Source of the DNA: Pseudobacter sp051955275
Lineage (GTDB): Bacteria > Bacteroidota > Bacteroidia > Chitinophagales > Chitinophagaceae
NCBI RefSeq assembly: GCF_051955275.1
Contig: NZ_JBQCGW010000009.1
Coordinates: forward strand, 1-64,000
DNA: 64,000 nt
Direction of reading: 5' to 3'
The notes beneath the pieces are model-generated. The model worked only from the letters and a program-made list of their open reading frames with translations. It was not told the DNA's origin and ran no database searches. Positions within the stretch are counted from its first letter, which is position 1, and every line of letters starts with the position of its first letter. Both the position numbers and the translations under genes were made by a program. Shown in pieces: positions 43,935 through 53,184 of this stretch.

Positions 43935-44648
43935 ATGGCCAACGGCTATTTTCAATTCAAACAGTTTACTGTTCAACAGGATCAGTGTGCCATGAAAGTT
44001 TGCACAGACGCATGTATCCTCGGGGCCTGGTTTGCGGCAAAGACCGCCAATTACACCACCGTGCTGGATATCGGTGCAGGCACGGGACTGCTCAGCCTCA
44101 TGCTTGCTCAGAAATCAGACTCCGAGATCCATGGAATAGAGCTTGATCTTGGCGCATACAAGCAGCTGAAAGAAAATGTACAATCAAGCATCTGGAAAGA
44201 ACGCATCAAAGTATTTCCGGGAGATGCACGCACTTATTCCTTCCCTATCAAATACGATTTCATTATCACCAACCCTCCGTTTTTCGAAAACGATCTTGCT
44301 TCGGCTACTGAAGGAGAACAGCTCGCCAAACACAGCAAGGAACTTACATTGGAAGAGCTGATAACTGTGATAGCCAGAAGCCTGGAGCCGCATGGATCTT
44401 TCGGGATATTACTGCCTTATCAGAGGTGGGAATATTTCAATACACTGGCAACGGGAAAGGATTTTTCCCTGCTGGAGAATTTACTGGTACGGCAGACGCC
44501 GGCGCATCCGTTCTTTAGAAGCATACTGCATTATAGCAGGAATAATGATAATTTTTCGCCGAGCTTTGAGTTGACCATCAAAGGAGAAGATGGAAATTAT
44601 ACGGAGGATTTTGTGGAGTTGATGAAGGATTATTATCTGTATCTGTAA
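43935..44648 (+). CDS. TrmN6-type tRNA (adenine-N6)-methyltransferase
   Basis: 237 residues. FQFKQFTVQQDQCAMKVCTDACILG is the conserved family start, VLDIGAGTGLLSLML the SAM loop and IITNPPFFEN the NPPF catalytic motif of N6-adenine methyltransferases. TrmN6 (YfiC) methylates A37 of tRNA-Val in E. coli. The tRNA substrate here is inferred. The gap after tsaD is short, so one operon of tRNA-A37 enzymes is likely. Confidence 0.82.
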   Translation: MANGYFQFKQFTVQQDQCAMKVCTDACILGAWFAAKTANYTTVLDIGAGTGLLSLMLAQKSDSEIHGIELDLGAYKQLKENVQSSIWKERIKVFPGDARTYSFPIKYDFIITNPPFFENDLASATEGEQLAKHSKELTLEELITVIARSLEPHGSFGILLPYQRWEYFNTLATGKDFSLLENLLVRQTPAHPFFRSILHYSRNNDNFSPSFELTIKGEDGNYTEDFVELMKDYYLYL

Positions 44649-44659
44649 CGATGGACCAT

Positions 44660-45679
44660 TTAATTCCTTTTGCGTAAAAATTCATTTTGTAAGGAAACTG
44701 CTTTGCTGAAATTATCTTCAAACCGGGAAATGTTACGATAAGATCTTAAACGCTGTATAAGAAGTGTATACTGAAGCTTACGCAATACGCGTTTATCCGC
44801 CGGTCTACTCACAACAGGCTTTGTAATGAGCAAGGCTCCCATTTTTTTGATATGATACCAGAAACTCTTGAACAGTTCCCAGCGAAACCTGACCATGGAA
44901 CTTTTTTTCGTTTTCAGCAGGATCTTGTAGGGCTCCAGGACTGAAAAACAATGAGCGCTTTCTTCAATATAGGACAGGTAATACGGCAGGGTTAGCCGGT
45001 TGGCAGTGATAAAATGATCAAACTGCAGCTTGTCCTCATACCAGATTGTATAACCCGCCAGTGCAAGCACATAACAGAGTTCATGATCGCCACCTGAACT
45101 TAAGCTCAGGCCCTGACGATCCGTCAATGCAGGAACAAAACCGTCAGCACATATCTTTTCATAAGCAGATTTTCTCAATACTGCACCTGCACCGTACACG
45201 AATTCGTCGTTCACTTTTCCACTTTCACTGGCCTGTTCCCCACCTGCATAGAGATTGCAGGACAATAACCAGGCAGGCGCAGGTTCTTCAAAAACAAAAT
45301 TCCCTTTACCTCCCAAAATGCCTATGTCCGGAAGGCTTTCCATTACAGCAAAGGCGGTCTTTACATAATCAGGGGCCAGCCAGTTGTCATCATCACACAA
45401 AATGATATAATCATACTTCGCGGAACTAAAGCCTGCGTCCCTGGCATAGGTCAGTCCAGGCTTTGTTTCTGTAATTACATGAAGACTGATTTGGGTTGTG
45501 TATTTCCGCCATTCCTGCTCAATAACCTCCAGGCTATTGTCTGAAGAAGCATTATTGACCACCAGCAACTCGCAATCCATGCCCTCAGGGATCTTTTGTG
45601 CAGCAATACAACGAATGGTGGCCGGCAGGCGTTCTGCCCCATTATACGTGCAAACAAGGATGGTCACACCTGCCTTCAT
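44660..45679 (-). CDS. Family 2 glycosyltransferase
   Basis: 339 residues. TILVCTYNGAERLPATIRCIA, VVNNASSDNS and ILCDDDNWLAPDYV are the donor-binding and DXD motifs. AYEKICADGFVPAL and GGDHELCYVLALAG follow, with the acidic catalytic region. It is the last gene of the leftward wzm-wzt operon. It probably builds the glycan that Wzm/Wzt exports. Confidence 0.87.
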   Translation of the reverse strand: MKAGVTILVCTYNGAERLPATIRCIAAQKIPEGMDCELLVVNNASSDNSLEVIEQEWRKYTTQISLHVITETKPGLTYARDAGFSSAKYDYIILCDDDNWLAPDYVKTAFAVMESLPDIGILGGKGNFVFEEPAPAWLLSCNLYAGGEQASESGKVNDEFVYGAGAVLRKSAYEKICADGFVPALTDRQGLSLSSGGDHELCYVLALAGYTIWYEDKLQFDHFITANRLTLPYYLSYIEESAHCFSVLEPYKILLKTKKSSMVRFRWELFKSFWYHIKKMGALLITKPVVSRPADKRVLRKLQYTLLIQRLRSYRNISRFEDNFSKAVSLQNEFLRKRN

Positions 45680-45680
45680 A

Positions 45681-46691
45681 CTATTTATTGTTTTTTCGTC
45701 GGGGAATAAATGAAGTAATGTTCATCGCCATCTTTGTATAAAGTTTTGTGATCTTCCAGTACATCCGCCAATCGCGGTGCATGCGCAATGCTTCTTCCAC
45801 CTGGATCTTCACGCCCTCCCGGTTTCTCACACCATACCAGAGATCATTAGCAATCTTGATGCCGTAATGTGCATAAAATTTCATGGATTGCTGCAGGATC
45901 CGCGCTCTTTCGGTTTCAGGAAGATATTGCTGAATGCTTTGCATTACCCACTGAAGGTCTTTGAGATTTTTAGCTGTAGCATAGGACCTGCCGGAAATGG
46001 AAGAAACATGAAGGCGATAAGATGCCAGGGGCTCCGGCGTATACGCAACCGGGTAATCCCGGGCGATACGCACCCACATTTCCCAGTCCTCCCCATAGTC
46101 AACACCGAAAAAAGCGCCCAGTTTTTCATAGACCTCTCTTTTTACAGTAATGGTGCAGAACTGCAGCCGTTGCCGTCCGGCCAGCAACAACAGGGCATCC
46201 GGCAGCATCCCTGCTTCTTTCATTTCTGCATCACGGTAATACAAACGCTTGCCGCTTTCACCGATATATTCGTAACGGCAAAAGGCAGCGCCAGCTTCCG
46301 GATATCTGTCAAACAGCTCATCCATCGCCTGGTAATAACCCGGCTTGACAAGATCATCTCCATGCAATAAATGTATGAGATAGCCTCTGCTCCTGTTGAG
46401 ACAGGTTTCAAAATTGCGAAGGCTTCCTTTATTTTCCGGTTGTCTGAAATAAGCGATCCTCCCTTTACTGACTGAATGTACCAGGGCTTCCACATCTGCA
46501 TCTGTACTGTGATCATCCACTACTTCTATCTGCATCTCCTCCGGTGGCAATGCCTGGGCCAGCACCGCTTCCATTGTTTCTTTCAGGAAACCGGAGCAAT
46601 TGAATGCAGGTATCATCACAGACCAGCGGGGCCTGTGCACACCGTCCGGAACCGGTGTTATAACTGGAGGGGATAACGGAATTCTGTCCAA
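45681..46691 (-). CDS. Family 2 glycosyltransferase
   Basis: 336 residues. SVMIPAFNCSGFLKETMEAVLAQ, VDDHSTDAD and LLHGDDLVKPGYY are the GT-A motifs, DYGEDWEMWVRIA the probable base region. A proline-rich tail precedes the domain (PLSPPVITPVPDG). The gap to the next gene is 1 bp and to wzt 14 bp. Confidence 0.87.
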   Translation of the reverse strand: MDRIPLSPPVITPVPDGVHRPRWSVMIPAFNCSGFLKETMEAVLAQALPPEEMQIEVVDDHSTDADVEALVHSVSKGRIAYFRQPENKGSLRNFETCLNRSRGYLIHLLHGDDLVKPGYYQAMDELFDRYPEAGAAFCRYEYIGESGKRLYYRDAEMKEAGMLPDALLLLAGRQRLQFCTITVKREVYEKLGAFFGVDYGEDWEMWVRIARDYPVAYTPEPLASYRLHVSSISGRSYATAKNLKDLQWVMQSIQQYLPETERARILQQSMKFYAHYGIKIANDLWYGVRNREGVKIQVEEALRMHRDWRMYWKITKLYTKMAMNITSFIPRRKNNK

Positions 46692-46705
46692 AACAAATCA
46701 GCTGT

Positions 46706-47974
46706 TTATAATTCTGCCTGTTTTATTACGGGTTCAAACCTGAATGGAAATTGTGGGCGCACGGCTCCTTTCCATTTACCAAACCAGGTGGTATTCTCGC
46801 GGAAATCGGCTACTTCAAAATGAAGTCCTGCTTCATGATAGTATAATGGAATGGACGTATCCTGAACAATGATCAGCGAAATATAATACGCACCATCATT
46901 GAGAAGATTGCCCGGAATCCTGCATTCACCCTGAATAGTACCGCCACTGCACTGTACAGGAGACGAAGCTACGTCGAAAATACATTCACCTGCATAATTG
47001 AATAAATGCAGTCCTGCATTCAGTAATACATTTTCCTGCTGGTTCAGGATCGTGAATTTTACCGTCAGTGGTGTGCGGATATCGATCACACTGTTTCCTG
47101 GCCTTAGTTCCGGAACCAGTTCCAGCGATAGTATCCGCACATAGTCATTACCGGGAGCTTCTGTAATATCATCCCATCTTGTATGGAATTTGTTCTGCTG
47201 CAAGCTGCCGACATACTGCTCTACAATTTCACTGGTATCACCCATCGCCCTGATGGCTCCCTGCTGGAGCCAGATCGCCTTGCGGCACAGATGGTTCACC
47301 GCCTGCATATGGTGGCTGACAAATAATATCGTTCGCTGGCTGTCATTCGCCACCTGCTGCATTTTATCGAGACATTTTTTCTGGAACTCGATATCACCCA
47401 CTGCCAGCACTTCATCCATGATCAGGATATCTGCATTCAGGTGGGCTGCCACCGCGAAAGCCAGCCGCACATACATTCCCGACGAATAACGTTTTACCGG
47501 CGTATCTATGAATTTCTCCAGGCCGGAGAAAGCAACGATCTCATCAAACTGCCGCTGCACCTGCGCTTTCTTCATACCCAGCAAATAACCGCTGATATAG
47601 ATATTCTCCCTGCCGGACAGCTCCGGATGAAACCCGGTCCCCACTTCCAGCAGGCTTCCAACAGTGCCTCTGCCTCTTACATAACCGGTGGTAGGCTGAA
47701 TGATGCGGGAGATGATCTTGAGCAGTGTTGATTTGCCTGCCCCGTTGGGACCAACAATACCCCAGGTTTCACCCTGACGCACCTGGAAGCTGACATCCTT
47801 CAGCGCCAGGAACTGATCAGCACCGGCTTTATCTTCATAAAAGAATGCATTGTTCCCCTGGCCCATGGCGTTGTTCATCCAGCGCATGATATCCTGCCGG
47901 AAAGAACCTGTACCCATGGCGCCAAGCCTGTAAGTCTTGGAAATACCTGCCGCTTCTATTACAACCCTGCTCAT
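46706..47974 (-). CDS. wzt: O-antigen-type ABC exporter ATPase with C-terminal glycan-binding domain
   Basis: 422 residues. Walker A is GPNGAGKST (75-83), the signature is RYSSGM about 162, and Walker B is ILIMDEVLAVGD. Residues about 265-422 form the Wzt C-terminal beta-sandwich (VNFTILNQQ-like VKFTILNQQENVLLNAGL, ending WKGAVRPQFPF). This extra domain is known from O-antigen exporters that recognise a cap on the finished chain. The permease gene lies 5 bp upstream. Confidence 0.9.
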   Translation of the reverse strand: MSRVVIEAAGISKTYRLGAMGTGSFRQDIMRWMNNAMGQGNNAFFYEDKAGADQFLALKDVSFQVRQGETWGIVGPNGAGKSTLLKIISRIIQPTTGYVRGRGTVGSLLEVGTGFHPELSGRENIYISGYLLGMKKAQVQRQFDEIVAFSGLEKFIDTPVKRYSSGMYVRLAFAVAAHLNADILIMDEVLAVGDIEFQKKCLDKMQQVANDSQRTILFVSHHMQAVNHLCRKAIWLQQGAIRAMGDTSEIVEQYVGSLQQNKFHTRWDDITEAPGNDYVRILSLELVPELRPGNSVIDIRTPLTVKFTILNQQENVLLNAGLHLFNYAGECIFDVASSPVQCSGGTIQGECRIPGNLLNDGAYYISLIIVQDTSIPLYYHEAGLHFEVADFRENTTWFGKWKGAVRPQFPFRFEPVIKQAEL

Positions 47975-47979
47975 ATCTG

Positions 47980-48843
47980 TTATGCAATATCTATCAGCCT
48001 GATGGCCTGTTTATTAAACCAGATCAATGCTATAAAGAAAGTTATAATGATGAATAATGCACTGTAAAGTAATTGCCACATCGTAAATACGCCCTGCCCC
48101 AGCAAGGCATACCTGAATACTTCAAACAACGCGGATAATGGATTCACCTGCGCAAACCAGCGGATGCCGGAAGGCACAAGAGATAAAGGATAGATCACAG
48201 GAGTTACAAACATACCCAACCTGATGCCCAGGTGAACAATATTGCTGAGGTCGCGGTACCTGGCCGTCAGTACACAGAAGATAAGACCAAGCGCCATGGC
48301 AAAGACTGCAGTCAGCAAAACGGACAGCGGTAATACCAGCAACCAGAAACTCCATGGAAAACTGAAATCCCTGAAAACTGCATAGAATATAAAAACAGCC
48401 ACCAGCAGCAGGAACTGAATCAGGAATCGCAGCAGCTGGGTGCCAGCAACGGAAATCGGAATGACAAGTCTTGGAAAATATACTTTGGTGTAGAGCGAGC
48501 TGTAATGCGTGAAGATAAAAGCAGTACCAGTGAAGAGATCACTGAATAAGCCCCATAACAAAATACCACAGAGATAGAACAATACAGGAGGTGCAGAGCC
48601 GGTATCCACACCTATCCACCTGCTGAATACCAGCACATACACAACGAGTGTTAAGATGGGCTGCAACACAACCCAAAGCGGACCCAGCAGGGTCTGCTGA
48701 TAGTTGACCAGAAAATCACGCCTGATGAACCTGAAAAGCAGGTTACGGTATGCCCACAATTCTTTCACCGACCAGTTACTCCAACTGCTACGGCTGCTGT
48801 TCTCCCACTCCCAGTGTTCATTGCTATCTGCTGTGAGCGACAT
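47980..48843 (-). CDS. wzm: O-antigen-type ABC exporter permease
   Basis: 287 residues with six transmembrane helices. LLFRFIRRDFLVNYQQTLLGPLWVVLQPILTL is the ABC-2 permease N-terminus with its gate helix, and SWFAQVNPLSALFEVFRY-like WFAQVNPLSALFEVFRYALLG the conserved exit loop. It forms the membrane channel for Wzt. It is the first gene of a wzm-wzt-GT2-GT2 operon. Confidence 0.88.
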   Translation of the reverse strand: MSLTADSNEHWEWENSSRSSWSNWSVKELWAYRNLLFRFIRRDFLVNYQQTLLGPLWVVLQPILTLVVYVLVFSRWIGVDTGSAPPVLFYLCGILLWGLFSDLFTGTAFIFTHYSSLYTKVYFPRLVIPISVAGTQLLRFLIQFLLLVAVFIFYAVFRDFSFPWSFWLLVLPLSVLLTAVFAMALGLIFCVLTARYRDLSNIVHLGIRLGMFVTPVIYPLSLVPSGIRWFAQVNPLSALFEVFRYALLGQGVFTMWQLLYSALFIIITFFIALIWFNKQAIRLIDIA

Positions 48844-48950
48844 ATGAATCCATTAAGAATTAAAGATACTGAACGATTCATTAGCAATGCCTGCCGGAAT
48901 TCCCAGGCGAACAAATAATCGCCGCAGGTGAGCGTTTTCCGCCACCCGGA

Positions 48951-50156
48951 TCATTTTCCCGCGGCGTAATCAGCCAGGTAATCATAACGTTCCGTCAGCC
49001 GTCCCTTCTCCACCATGGTAGCGCGTTTGAGAACGGCAGTCTCGTTGTTCTTTACCAGGTCTTCCAGCACATATTTGATCAGTTGCTCACCGAAGTAGCG
49101 GCTGGCATCACGTGGCAGCTCATTGGGCAGATTGCCGACAGCCATGATGTCCACGCTGTTTTCCTGGAAGGGTGCTGTTTTCCCGAATGTTGATCTGCTT
49201 ACGCCGTAGATGGGATCTTCAATGGTCTGGTCACCGAGGTTGACAGGAACAGATCCGAATGCATCATCGGTAATATCCGCAATGGTATGCATGCGCCAGG
49301 CAGGGTGCCGGAGATCCTCCTTTTCAAAGAGCCGGGGCATGGCGGTATCCCAGTAGATGCCGTTCATTAGTATGTCTGATTGAAGGGCATATGGAAGGAA
49401 TTTACAGTTGTACTCTTCAGGATGGTCGTGGAAATGCACGCGGTTGTAGGCTGCTCCTGATTTTGGCGCGTAGAGATCCGCACCCTTCAACTGCGTATAT
49501 ACGGGATAGGTATATTGTTTCTGCAGGTAATCTTCCGGCTCCACTTCCACGATGCCCATGAGGTTCATAATCTCGAGGATGCCATGCGCTACCCGGCCGC
49601 TGCCCGTAACCACTACTTTCACTGGTGGGATGCGCAGGCCGAAATAGGTGTGGATGAGTTCGCGGAAACTGCGCTGTTTGTATACACGCACCAGGTCGTA
49701 GGCGCCGGTGCGGTGGCCGAAACTCATCATGCCATTATGAGCACCAACAACGCCGGCAAAAAAGCCGAAGCCCAGGATACGCTGACCGTCTTCATGTTCA
49801 AGGCATTCGTAATCCAGGAGGGTGATCCTGTTGGCGATGATGCTTTGGAAGAGATGCTGGTTGTATGATTGCTTTTTTCTGGTGTGGGAAAAGAAAAGAT
49901 AGGTCTTACCGGGGATCAACTGGCTTACCGGCACTTCCTTGATGCCAAGGAGTATGTCGCAGTCGCTCATATCTTCCTGCACATCCACACCTGCCATCTG
50001 GTACTCCCTGTCTGAGAAACAACGGTTGGGAGAAGATTGTGCGATCACACGCACATCACTGGCATTCCTGTGGATCCATTTACATTGTGCAGGGGTCAGC
50101 GCAACCCTGTTGTCTGCCGGAACTTTGCCTTCCCTGATGAGCCCAAGTTTGATCAT
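48951..50156 (-). CDS. AlaDH/PNT-type NAD-dependent dehydrogenase, probably saccharopine dehydrogenase (Lys-forming)
   Basis: 401 residues from ATG 50156 (MIKLGLIREGKVPADNRVALTP); the frame reaches 50252, but that extension is basic and unlike the family. The N-terminal AlaDH/PNT domain shows REGKxPxDxRVxLTP, and the dinucleotide loop is VVVTGSGRVAHGILEIM. The pattern fits eukaryote-type saccharopine dehydrogenase (NAD, L-lysine-forming) or close relatives of alanine dehydrogenase. Which reaction it catalyses is uncertain. The gene stands alone. Confidence 0.65.
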   Translation of the reverse strand: MIKLGLIREGKVPADNRVALTPAQCKWIHRNASDVRVIAQSSPNRCFSDREYQMAGVDVQEDMSDCDILLGIKEVPVSQLIPGKTYLFFSHTRKKQSYNQHLFQSIIANRITLLDYECLEHEDGQRILGFGFFAGVVGAHNGMMSFGHRTGAYDLVRVYKQRSFRELIHTYFGLRIPPVKVVVTGSGRVAHGILEIMNLMGIVEVEPEDYLQKQYTYPVYTQLKGADLYAPKSGAAYNRVHFHDHPEEYNCKFLPYALQSDILMNGIYWDTAMPRLFEKEDLRHPAWRMHTIADITDDAFGSVPVNLGDQTIEDPIYGVSRSTFGKTAPFQENSVDIMAVGNLPNELPRDASRYFGEQLIKYVLEDLVKNNETAVLKRATMVEKGRLTERYDYLADYAAGK

Positions 50157-50280
50157 TTTCGTAAATTTGCGGTGTAAATGTACAATTTCGATGGACAAAG
50201 CCCATTTTATGAGCAGGTTCTGGCGGATCATCCGTAAGATCTTCATCCGCAAGAAAAGCTGCTGTCAGTAGACAAAGCGC

Positions 50281-52179
50281 TTATACGCCCATGTATTCCC
50301 AGGCGCTCTTGTAGGCATCGTGCTGCTCAGCATACCCGATGAAACCCGCGTAATAATCGTGTTGGCTCAGGGTACCACTGTCTCCTATCACCACCAGTTT
50401 CTTCCTGGCTCTCGTCATGGCCACATTCATGCGCCGGATCTCTGAAAGGAAACCGATGCGGTTATCATTGTTGCTGCGCGTCATGCTGATGAGTATCATA
50501 TCGCGTTCCTGGCCCTGAAAACTGTCGATGGTATTAACGGTGATCCGGCCCAGATATGGCTGCAGTTCGGCGGTATGCTGTAACATATCCTTCAGCTCAT
50601 CAATCTGCCTTCTGTAGGGCGAAATGATGCCTACCGTTGGAAAAGCTTTCTCCCACTGCCTTTCAGCAGCCAGTTGTTTCAGATAACTGATGGTGAATGA
50701 TGCTTCTTCCGGATTGGAGATGGCATTGCCGCTTGTCTTTTCTTCAAAACCACAGCCTGCTGTATCGATGAACTGCAGTGGATGTACATCATTACTGAGC
50801 GTATGTGATTCAACGGAAGCATGCGCCTTCAATTGATTGTCGTAGAAGGTAGCGGCCGAATATCCCATGATGAGCCTGTTCATACGGTACTGCTCATTCA
50901 GCATCACCACGGTTTGGGGATAACGGGCAACCAGTTTCTCCAGCAATGTATTGCTCAGTCCTTTTTTAGCAGCTTCGCTTGATTTTACGGTGGGCGGCAA
51001 TTGCAGGTGATCACCTGCCAGGATGAGTTTCTTCGCCTTGATCACAGGCACCCAGGTGGCAGGTTCGAGTGCCTGTCCTGCCTCATCTATCACAACTGTA
51101 TGGAATTTCCGCTCGCGCACCAGGTAATGATTGGCGCCGATGAGGGTGGCGGTGATCACATCGGCCTTTGCCAGGAGATCGTCCACAATATACTGTTCGG
51201 TCTTTTCCACCTGCTTCATGATATTGCGCGCTTCATCGAAAAGCGCCTTGCGCTGGTCTCGCTCCGCTTTTCCGAAATTGCGTTTGTATTTATGCGCCAT
51301 GTCTTTGAACTCGCCGGCCTGCTTCTTGAGTTTTTTGATCTCCTTGTTGGCAGTATGTTCAGCCATCTTATGGTCCATGGTGAGGCTCTGCAACCTGTCA
51401 GATACACGGGCAGGATTGCCGATGCGCAGCACGTTGAGACCTGCATCGGAGAGTTTTTCACTGAGCAGGTCTACTGCAGTATTGCTGGGCGCCACCACCA
51501 GTACCTGCTGTTTATCCTTTGCCACCAGGGCTTTGATAGCCTGAACAAGGGTGGTAGTTTTTCCGGTGCCGGGAGGACCGTGAACAATAGCCAGGTCTTC
51601 CGCAGACAGGATCCTGTTCACCGCTTCCTGCTGGGAAGCATTCAGGGAGGGGAATGACGCGGATGAAGTATAGGTCTCAAAAACGGGGTCCTGCGATCCG
51701 GTGAGGATACGTACCAGTTTCCCTTCTTCTCTTTTTTCATTCAATGCAATAGCCTGACGGATGGCATTCTGCATTTCGTCGTAACTGTTGTCGTCGAAGA
51801 GAATATCCACGCCCAGCTTGCCATTGCGGCTCCATTCGGGCAGTTCGTCCGTTCTGAGCGTTATCTTGATCTTGTTGTTGCCTACGTAGTTGACTACACC
51901 TTCCACCCTGTCGTGCTCCCGGTTGTGATTGGAGAAAAGGGCGGCGCTTGCGCCTGTCCGGAACTGATGCTGGATATCCTGATTGGTGGTTCGCTCAAGC
52001 TCTACCGTTATATAATCTCCTTTGGCCGGTTCCGTATCCCGGATGGCCACTGGGTACCAGGTAAGGCCGGCGTCCCGGCGATCGTTCACACTGAGAGATG
52101 CATTGAGTTTACGGTAAATAGCTTCATCTTCCTGCCGCTCGGTCCTGAGCAGATCGAGCAACTGCTTGAAATAATCCAT
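50281..52179 (-). CDS. Upf1/IGHMBP2-like SF1 helicase
   Basis: 632 residues. An N-terminal beta-barrel about residues 1-170 carries ELERTTNQDIQHQFRTGA. The RecA-like half has HGPPGTGKTTTLVQ (Walker A), VIDEAGQALEP (motif II) and AGDHLQLPPTV (motif III). A coiled insertion (KEIKKLKKQAGEFKD) precedes it. The second half has NEQYRMN, NTIDSFQGQERDMI and NVAMTRARKKLVVIG. These match superfamily 1B helicases of the Upf1/IGHMBP2 group, which act on DNA or RNA. Its role in bacteria is not settled. Confidence 0.88.
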   Translation of the reverse strand: MDYFKQLLDLLRTERQEDEAIYRKLNASLSVNDRRDAGLTWYPVAIRDTEPAKGDYITVELERTTNQDIQHQFRTGASAALFSNHNREHDRVEGVVNYVGNNKIKITLRTDELPEWSRNGKLGVDILFDDNSYDEMQNAIRQAIALNEKREEGKLVRILTGSQDPVFETYTSSASFPSLNASQQEAVNRILSAEDLAIVHGPPGTGKTTTLVQAIKALVAKDKQQVLVVAPSNTAVDLLSEKLSDAGLNVLRIGNPARVSDRLQSLTMDHKMAEHTANKEIKKLKKQAGEFKDMAHKYKRNFGKAERDQRKALFDEARNIMKQVEKTEQYIVDDLLAKADVITATLIGANHYLVRERKFHTVVIDEAGQALEPATWVPVIKAKKLILAGDHLQLPPTVKSSEAAKKGLSNTLLEKLVARYPQTVVMLNEQYRMNRLIMGYSAATFYDNQLKAHASVESHTLSNDVHPLQFIDTAGCGFEEKTSGNAISNPEEASFTISYLKQLAAERQWEKAFPTVGIISPYRRQIDELKDMLQHTAELQPYLGRITVNTIDSFQGQERDMILISMTRSNNDNRIGFLSEIRRMNVAMTRARKKLVVIGDSGTLSQHDYYAGFIGYAEQHDAYKSAWEYMGV

Positions 52180-52183
52180 CCGG

Positions 52184-52191
52184 CAAAGGTA
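52184..52191 (-). promoter_or_regulatory. -7 box four nt from the helicase start
   Basis: TACCTTTG on the minus strand is separated from ATG 52179 by CCGG. A leaderless mRNA is predicted. Confidence 0.4.
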
Positions 52192-52314
52192 AGCCGGCGC
52201 ACCGGTATTTTATTGCGAAGGTGCATTTCAGGTGCACAATTCGGGGCAGATAATCCCCGTTTTGCGGAATGAGAAGGTTATTTTTAGATATTCAAAACCT
52301 AAAAACTGATATCT

Positions 52315-52995
52315 ATGGTTCAAAAACTTACGGCTGAATTTATAGGAACCTTCTGGTTGGTCCTTGGCGGATGTGGCAGTGCACTGTTGGCTGCGGCTTT
52401 CCCGGGGGTAGGTATTGGGTTACTGGGCGTTGCACTGGCATTTGGTTTAACAGTGGTGACCATTGCCTATTCTCTCGGGCGGATCTCGGGTGCACACCTG
52501 AACCCGGCGGTTTCTATCGGGCTTTGTGTTGGCGGAAGAATGCCGGCCAAAGACCTGGTTCCTTACATAATAGCACAGGTCTTAGGTGGTATTGTTGCCG
52601 CCGGCGTGCTCTATGTGATCGTAACAGGCAACGGCAGCAGCATCGGCAGCTTTGCCGCCAACGGGTATGGAGAGCACTCTCCCGGTGGTTATGATCTCAA
52701 ATCCGCCTTCCTCTGCGAAGCGGTAATGACCTTCATGTTCCTGATCGTGATCATGGGAACCACAGACAGCAGGAACTCCAACGGAGGATTTGCAGGGCTG
52801 GCCATCGGCCTCACCCTCACACTGATCCACCTGGTGAGCATTCCCGTGACCAACACATCCGTAAATCCTGCCAGGAGCATCAGCCAGGCGCTCTTTGTGG
52901 GCGATTGGGCCATGTCTCAGTTATGGCTCTTCATCCTTGCCCCCATCGTTGGTGCAGCGCTCGCCGGCGTGGTGTACAAAGCCCTTTGGAAATAG
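52315..52995 (+). CDS. aqpZ: Aquaporin Z
   Basis: 226 residues with six helices and the two half-helices of aquaporins. The NPA boxes are at 63-65 (HLNPAVSIG) and 184-186 (SVNPARSI), and the selectivity Arg follows the second box. The His and Arg pattern fits water-selective AqpZ. It lies in the inner membrane and evens out osmotic shifts. A terminator lies 27 bp after the stop. The promoter is not clear. Confidence 0.93.
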   Translation: MVQKLTAEFIGTFWLVLGGCGSALLAAAFPGVGIGLLGVALAFGLTVVTIAYSLGRISGAHLNPAVSIGLCVGGRMPAKDLVPYIIAQVLGGIVAAGVLYVIVTGNGSSIGSFAANGYGEHSPGGYDLKSAFLCEAVMTFMFLIVIMGTTDSRNSNGGFAGLAIGLTLTLIHLVSIPVTNTSVNPARSISQALFVGDWAMSQLWLFILAPIVGAALAGVVYKALWK

Positions 52996-53022
52996 AGAAA
53001 CACATATAACGAAACGAACAAG

Positions 53023-53041
53023 GCCCCTGTTCAACAGGGGC
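53023..53041 (+). terminator. aqpZ terminator
   Basis: GCCCCTGT (53023-53030) pairs with ACAGGGGC (53034-53041) around a 3-nt loop and is followed by TTTTGTTTTT. Confidence 0.85.
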
Positions 53042-53184
53042 TTTTGTTTTTGCAACAGGAATGGCGGTTAACCATTTCAGTTAACACATTGAATAAATAT
53101 TGTCTGTAGCTTTAAAAACACGATCCACCCGATTCATATTGCGCAATCAGATACCGGAGATTTTCTTTGACAAAATTCAATTCA

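Noticed and set aside
48904..48946. 14-base match (AGGCGAACAAATAA) and hairpins shared with the 34.5-kb element
   Set aside because: A single 14-base match is expected by chance in a window of this size, and the hairpins do not correspond. The hairpin at 48927-48946 may be a weak terminator, but it has no T-run.
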